Shown here: positions 60,904 to 64,000 of the stretch, piece by piece | Layout of the letters: each line of letters begins with the position of its first letter | Numbering within the stretch: the stretch's first letter is position 1 | Origin: Marinobacter santoriniensis NKSG1 | GTDB lineage: Bacteria; Pseudomonadota; Gammaproteobacteria; Pseudomonadales; Oleiphilaceae | Assembly (NCBI RefSeq): GCF_000347775.1 | Contig: NZ_APAT01000003.1 | Span: 1 to 64,000 of the forward strand | Direction of reading: 5' to 3' | DNA length: 64,000 nt | The notes under the pieces: model-generated | The model's input: only the letters and a program-made list of their open reading frames with translations | Told to the model about the DNA's origin: nothing | The model's database searches: none | Position numbers and translations under genes: made by a program

Positions 60904-61910
60904 TGCTCAACCAGTTCATGCAATCCCGTTTGCGGGGGCTGATTGTCCTCGCCGTTATCCTGTATACGATTCCTGCGTTTCTGAGCAATCCGTTCCATTA
61001 TGACCTGGCTACCCAGATGGCGATCATTGCCGCAACCGTGGTCGGGTTGAACCTTCTGGTGGGCTTCGCCGGCCAGATCAGCCTGGGGCACGCCGGGTTT
61101 TTCGGGCTCGGCGCCTACTTCACCGGGATCATGACCGGAAACTATGGCTGGTCCGCCATTCCGGCACTGGTGGTCGGAGGGATCCTGGTGGGGATCCTGG
61201 CCTGGGTGGTCGGTCGTCCGATTCTGCGGCTCAAGGGCCACTACCTGTCGATGGCGACCCTGGCTGTCGGTTTCATCATTGCGATCGTCATCAATAACGA
61301 AAGTCAGATTACCGGTGGCCCAGATGGTATGCCGGTGCCGCCGTTCGATGTGTTTGGCTGGGAGCTGAGTCCCTTTGGTTCCTATTCCCTGTTCGGCATT
61401 GAACTGAACGGAAGCCAGGCCTGGTACCTGTTTGCAGCGGCTGTTCTTCTGGTGGCTGTCTGGCTGGCCCAGAACCTTATCGATTCGCCTATCGGGCGTG
61501 CACTGCGCTCGGTCCACGGTTCTGAAGTGGCGGCTCGCGTCGTGGGCGTGAATACGGCCCGGTACAAGAGTCTCGTGTTCGTGATATCCGCGATCTATGC
61601 CAGCGTGATGGGTGGGCTCTATGCGCACTTCCAGGGGTTCATTACACCGGCCGTCGCCAGTTTCGATTTCTCCATCGTGCTGATCACCATGGTGGTCCTC
61701 GGCGGAATGGGGTCGACCATGGGAGTCATTCTGGGGGCGGTGGTCCTGAAGCTGCTGCCACAGGTACTGACCCACTTCCAGGAGATGGAAGCCGTGATGT
61801 TCGGTCTGATCCTGATGCTGACCATGATCTTCATGCCGAAAGGCCTGTTACCGACCTTGCAGATGGCTGTGAGCAAGCGGTTGAAGAAACGGGCAGGAGG
61901 TCAGGCATGA
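60903..61910 (+). CDS. Liv-type ABC transporter permease (LivM-like)
   Basis: Second permease, 335 aa with about nine to ten helices. The core GFAGQISLGHAGFFGLGAYF and the coupling loop ALRSVHGSEVAARVVGVNT are typical of LivM. The C-terminus (MPKGLLPTL) ends before livG. It overlaps both neighbours, indicating a single coupled operon with ATPases following. Confidence 0.93.
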   Translation: MLNQFMQSRLRGLIVLAVILYTIPAFLSNPFHYDLATQMAIIAATVVGLNLLVGFAGQISLGHAGFFGLGAYFTGIMTGNYGWSAIPALVVGGILVGILAWVVGRPILRLKGHYLSMATLAVGFIIAIVINNESQITGGPDGMPVPPFDVFGWELSPFGSYSLFGIELNGSQAWYLFAAAVLLVAVWLAQNLIDSPIGRALRSVHGSEVAARVVGVNTARYKSLVFVISAIYASVMGGLYAHFQGFITPAVASFDFSIVLITMVVLGGMGSTMGVILGAVVLKLLPQVLTHFQEMEAVMFGLILMLTMIFMPKGLLPTLQMAVSKRLKKRAGGQA

Positions 61911-62665
61911 GCGCATTGATTGAAGTCAGCGGCCTGGACAAGGCTTTTGGTGGGGTTCACGCGGTCGAGGGCGTCAGCTTCTCGGTGGAAGCGGGGCAGG
62001 TGTACTCGGTCATCGGCCCGAACGGTGCCGGGAAAACCACGTTGTTCAACCTCATTTCCGGTATCTACACGCCCACGAAGGGTGAAATCCGGCTCAATGG
62101 TGAGAGTACCGACCGGCTGGAACCGAACCAGCTGGCGGAGCGGGGCATGTGCCGGACGTTCCAGCAGATGCAGATCTGCATGAACATGACGGCCATCGAA
62201 AATGTCATGCTCGGTCGTCATCTCAAGCTCAAGAGTAACCTGTTCAGCACCCTGTTCCGCTTGCCCTCACTGCTGCGGGACGAAAAGTCCTGTCGCCAGC
62301 ATGCGCAGGATCTGATGGAGTTTGTCGGTTGTGGCGAGTACCTCGATACCGAGGCATCGGCCATGTCCTACGGCGCCCTCAAACGGCTGGAAATCGCCCG
62401 GGCACTGGCGGCCGAGCCGAAGGTCATCCTGCTGGACGAACCTGCGGCGGGCCTGAACGGCACAGAAACCGCGGCGCTGGAAGACCTGATCCGCAAGATT
62501 GCCGATCAGGGCACCACGGTGATGCTGGTTGAACACGACATGAAACTGGTCATGGGTATCTCCGACCGATTGCTGGTGCTCAACTACGGTCGAGTACTCG
62601 CCGAGGGTACCCCCGAAGAAATCCGGAACAATCCGGATGTGATCGCTGCCTATCTGGGTGGCTGA
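61907..62665 (+). CDS. Liv-type ABC transporter ATPase (LivG-like)
   Basis: First ATP-binding subunit, 252 aa. Walker A GPNGAGKTT (37-45), the Walker B ILLDEPAAGLN and the switch His in VEHDMKLVMG are clear; the signature is a degenerate MSYGALKRLE, as in LivG. The start overlaps livM's stop by 4 bp. The partner ATPase is the fused gene that follows. Confidence 0.95.
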   Translation: MSALIEVSGLDKAFGGVHAVEGVSFSVEAGQVYSVIGPNGAGKTTLFNLISGIYTPTKGEIRLNGESTDRLEPNQLAERGMCRTFQQMQICMNMTAIENVMLGRHLKLKSNLFSTLFRLPSLLRDEKSCRQHAQDLMEFVGCGEYLDTEASAMSYGALKRLEIARALAAEPKVILLDEPAAGLNGTETAALEDLIRKIADQGTTVMLVEHDMKLVMGISDRLLVLNYGRVLAEGTPEEIRNNPDVIAAYLGG

Positions 62666-62682
62666 GCCAGGAGACATTTCAA

Positions 62683-64000
62683 ATGACAGAGCAACACACC
62701 GAAATGGCGCCTGCCCAGTCCCGCAGTGAGCAGGCTATTCGCACCATCGTGCATGAGCATCAGGCCCTCTGGCGGATCCTGGATCTGCTGGACCAGCTCC
62801 TGAGCGACATGAACGTCAACGAGCAACGTCCGGATGAGCGGCTGCTCGACCGGATCTTCGATTACATTCAGCATTTTTCCCAGCGGGTGCACAGCACCCC
62901 GACGGACATCGAGCTGTACAAGCGCCTGGGAGAGAAATCACCGGAGACGGTGCCTCTGCTGGAAAAGCTGGCGCGGGGCTACGTGATTGGTCACGAGAAG
63001 CTTCTGGAGCTGCGCCGCTTGCTGGCGTTCTGCATGGAAAACTGGCCGCAAGGCCGGGAAGAGTTCAGTCACGCGCTGGCTCGATTCACCGAGGCGCTGC
63101 GCAAGCATATCCGCAAGGAAGAGGGCGTGGTGATTCCCCGCGCCCGAAAATTGCTGTCTGCCGAGGATTGGGAGCAGATTGTCGAAGCGCGGGACGTGGA
63201 GAACGATCCTCTCTTTGGTGAGCGGGTCCGTGAGGAATTCCGGGAATTGCGTCACCAGATCATCAGTTACACCCCGGAACGGCTCGGCGGCCTGGGCCTG
63301 AAACACGAGGAACGGGTCAGTGCGCCCCACGCACGCCAGGAAATGCTGGCGATCAAGGGGCTGGCCACATCCTATGGCCAGATTGAAGTGCTCCACGACA
63401 TCGATGTGCACATCAACAGCGGCGAGATCGTATCGCTGGTGGGCGCCAACGGTGCCGGCAAGTCTACCCTGTTGATGAGCATTTCCGGGCTCCAGCCGAT
63501 GGAGCGCGGCAGCATGGTGTTCGAAGGCAAGGACCTGGGCAAGGTCTCGGCGGACCAGAGGGTGGCGCAGGGCATTGTTCAGGTGCCGGAAGGGCGCCAG
63601 GTGTTCAAGGACCTCTCGGTGCAGGATAATCTGCTGCTGGGGGCCTACACCCGTGGCCGCTCCCCGGAGGTGATGGATGATCTGGAGCGGATGTACACCA
63701 AGTTCCCAATTTTGCGCCAGAAACGCCATAACCTGGCGGGTGAACTGTCCGGCGGTCAGCAGCAGATGCTGGCGATGGGGCGTGCTTTGATGGCCCGGCC
63801 GCGCCTGCTTCTGCTCGACGAACCGAGCATGGGGCTGGCTCCGCTGATCATCGAGGAGATCTTCGACATCATCAAGGAACTCAAGGAAGAGGGCATTACC
63901 ATTTTCCTGGTGGAACAGAATGCCTCTCAGGCCCTGGCGCTGGCGGATCGCGGTTACGTGCTCGAAACCGGTCAGGTGGTGATCGAAGGTACAGGTCGCG
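62683..64000 (+). CDS. Hemerythrin-like (HHE) domain fused to a LivF-like ABC ATPase (3' end off window)
   Basis: At least 439 aa; the frame is open to the right edge, so the C-terminus is missing. Residues about 15-200 form an HHE hemerythrin-like domain: HEH (24-26), H70 in the usual HHPKE place (here HSTPT, so the second His and Glu are altered), H104 in GHEKL and H142 with E146/E147 in RKHIRKEE. Residues about 220-439 are LivF-type: Walker A GANGAGKST (254-262), LSGGQQQ (355-361) and LLLLDEP (375-381). AGGAG lies 9 bases before ATG 62683. It is the second ATPase of the importer. Role of the HHE part is unknown; oxygen, iron or redox sensing is a guess. Confidence 0.9.
   Translation, partial: MTEQHTEMAPAQSRSEQAIRTIVHEHQALWRILDLLDQLLSDMNVNEQRPDERLLDRIFDYIQHFSQRVHSTPTDIELYKRLGEKSPETVPLLEKLARGYVIGHEKLLELRRLLAFCMENWPQGREEFSHALARFTEALRKHIRKEEGVVIPRARKLLSAEDWEQIVEARDVENDPLFGERVREEFRELRHQIISYTPERLGGLGLKHEERVSAPHARQEMLAIKGLATSYGQIEVLHDIDVHINSGEIVSLVGANGAGKSTLLMSISGLQPMERGSMVFEGKDLGKVSADQRVAQGIVQVPEGRQVFKDLSVQDNLLLGAYTRGRSPEVMDDLERMYTKFPILRQKRHNLAGELSGGQQQMLAMGRALMARPRLLLLDEPSMGLAPLIIEEIFDIIKELKEEGITIFLVEQNASQALALADRGYVLETGQVVIEGTGR

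Overview
The window looks like chromosome of a marine gammaproteobacterium, most likely Marinobacter or a near relative. This rests on protein resemblance, a moderately high GC content, and gene neighbourhoods: lpxC-dciA-M23 peptidase-secA as in pseudomonads, rsmI/lpoA/yraN/diaA, and bc1 complex-sspA-sspB. The genus is inferred, not proven. About 50 kb is conserved housekeeping DNA; the last 13 kb is more accessory.

Layout. 94-5431: leuA, a probable cryptic DNA polymerase III psi subunit gene (holD), rimI, prfC and a TatD-type hydrolase. 5460-10541: rplM-rpsI with a strong terminator, then petABC (cytochrome bc1) and sspAB. 10546-14875: diaA, yraN and lpoA on the minus strand, divergent from rsmI, followed by rnpB (RNase P RNA). 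15076-33276: a complete division and cell-wall cluster in canonical order (mraZ, rsmH, ftsL, ftsI, murE, murF, mraY, murD, ftsW, murG, murC, ddl, ftsQ, ftsA, ftsZ, lpxC), preceded by a promoter and a clear four-repeat MraZ operator. 33288-41443: dciA (minus), an M23 peptidase, secA, argJ, a Nudix/TMP-synthase-like fusion, moaC and ribA. 41513-50474: dxs-ispA-xseB (minus), an NRDE protein, a TauE-like permease, lgt, thyA, folA and a DEAD-box helicase. Between thyA and folA lie two related hairpin repeats that share a loop but have unrelated, self-complementary arms.

50623-64000 reads as an aromatic amino acid or aryl-acid catabolic island. It holds an Lrp-type regulator with a perfect 9+9 bp palindrome next to its start, a fused indolepyruvate ferredoxin oxidoreductase interrupted by one in-frame TAG, an aromatic aminotransferase, a sodium-dependent amino acid transporter and a PaaX-family repressor. 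Divergent from paaX is a five-gene Liv-type ABC importer whose last ATPase carries an N-terminal hemerythrin-like HHE domain; that gene runs off the right edge.

How they work together. The aminotransferase would make aryl-pyruvates, the oxidoreductase would convert these to aryl-acetyl-CoA, and PaaX proteins respond to phenylacetyl-CoA, so regulator and enzymes fit one route. The most unusual items are the hemerythrin-LivF fusion, the arm-swapped hairpin pair, the nonsense codon in the oxidoreductase, and the cryptic psi subunit. No tRNA, IS element, CRISPR array or prophage was seen.
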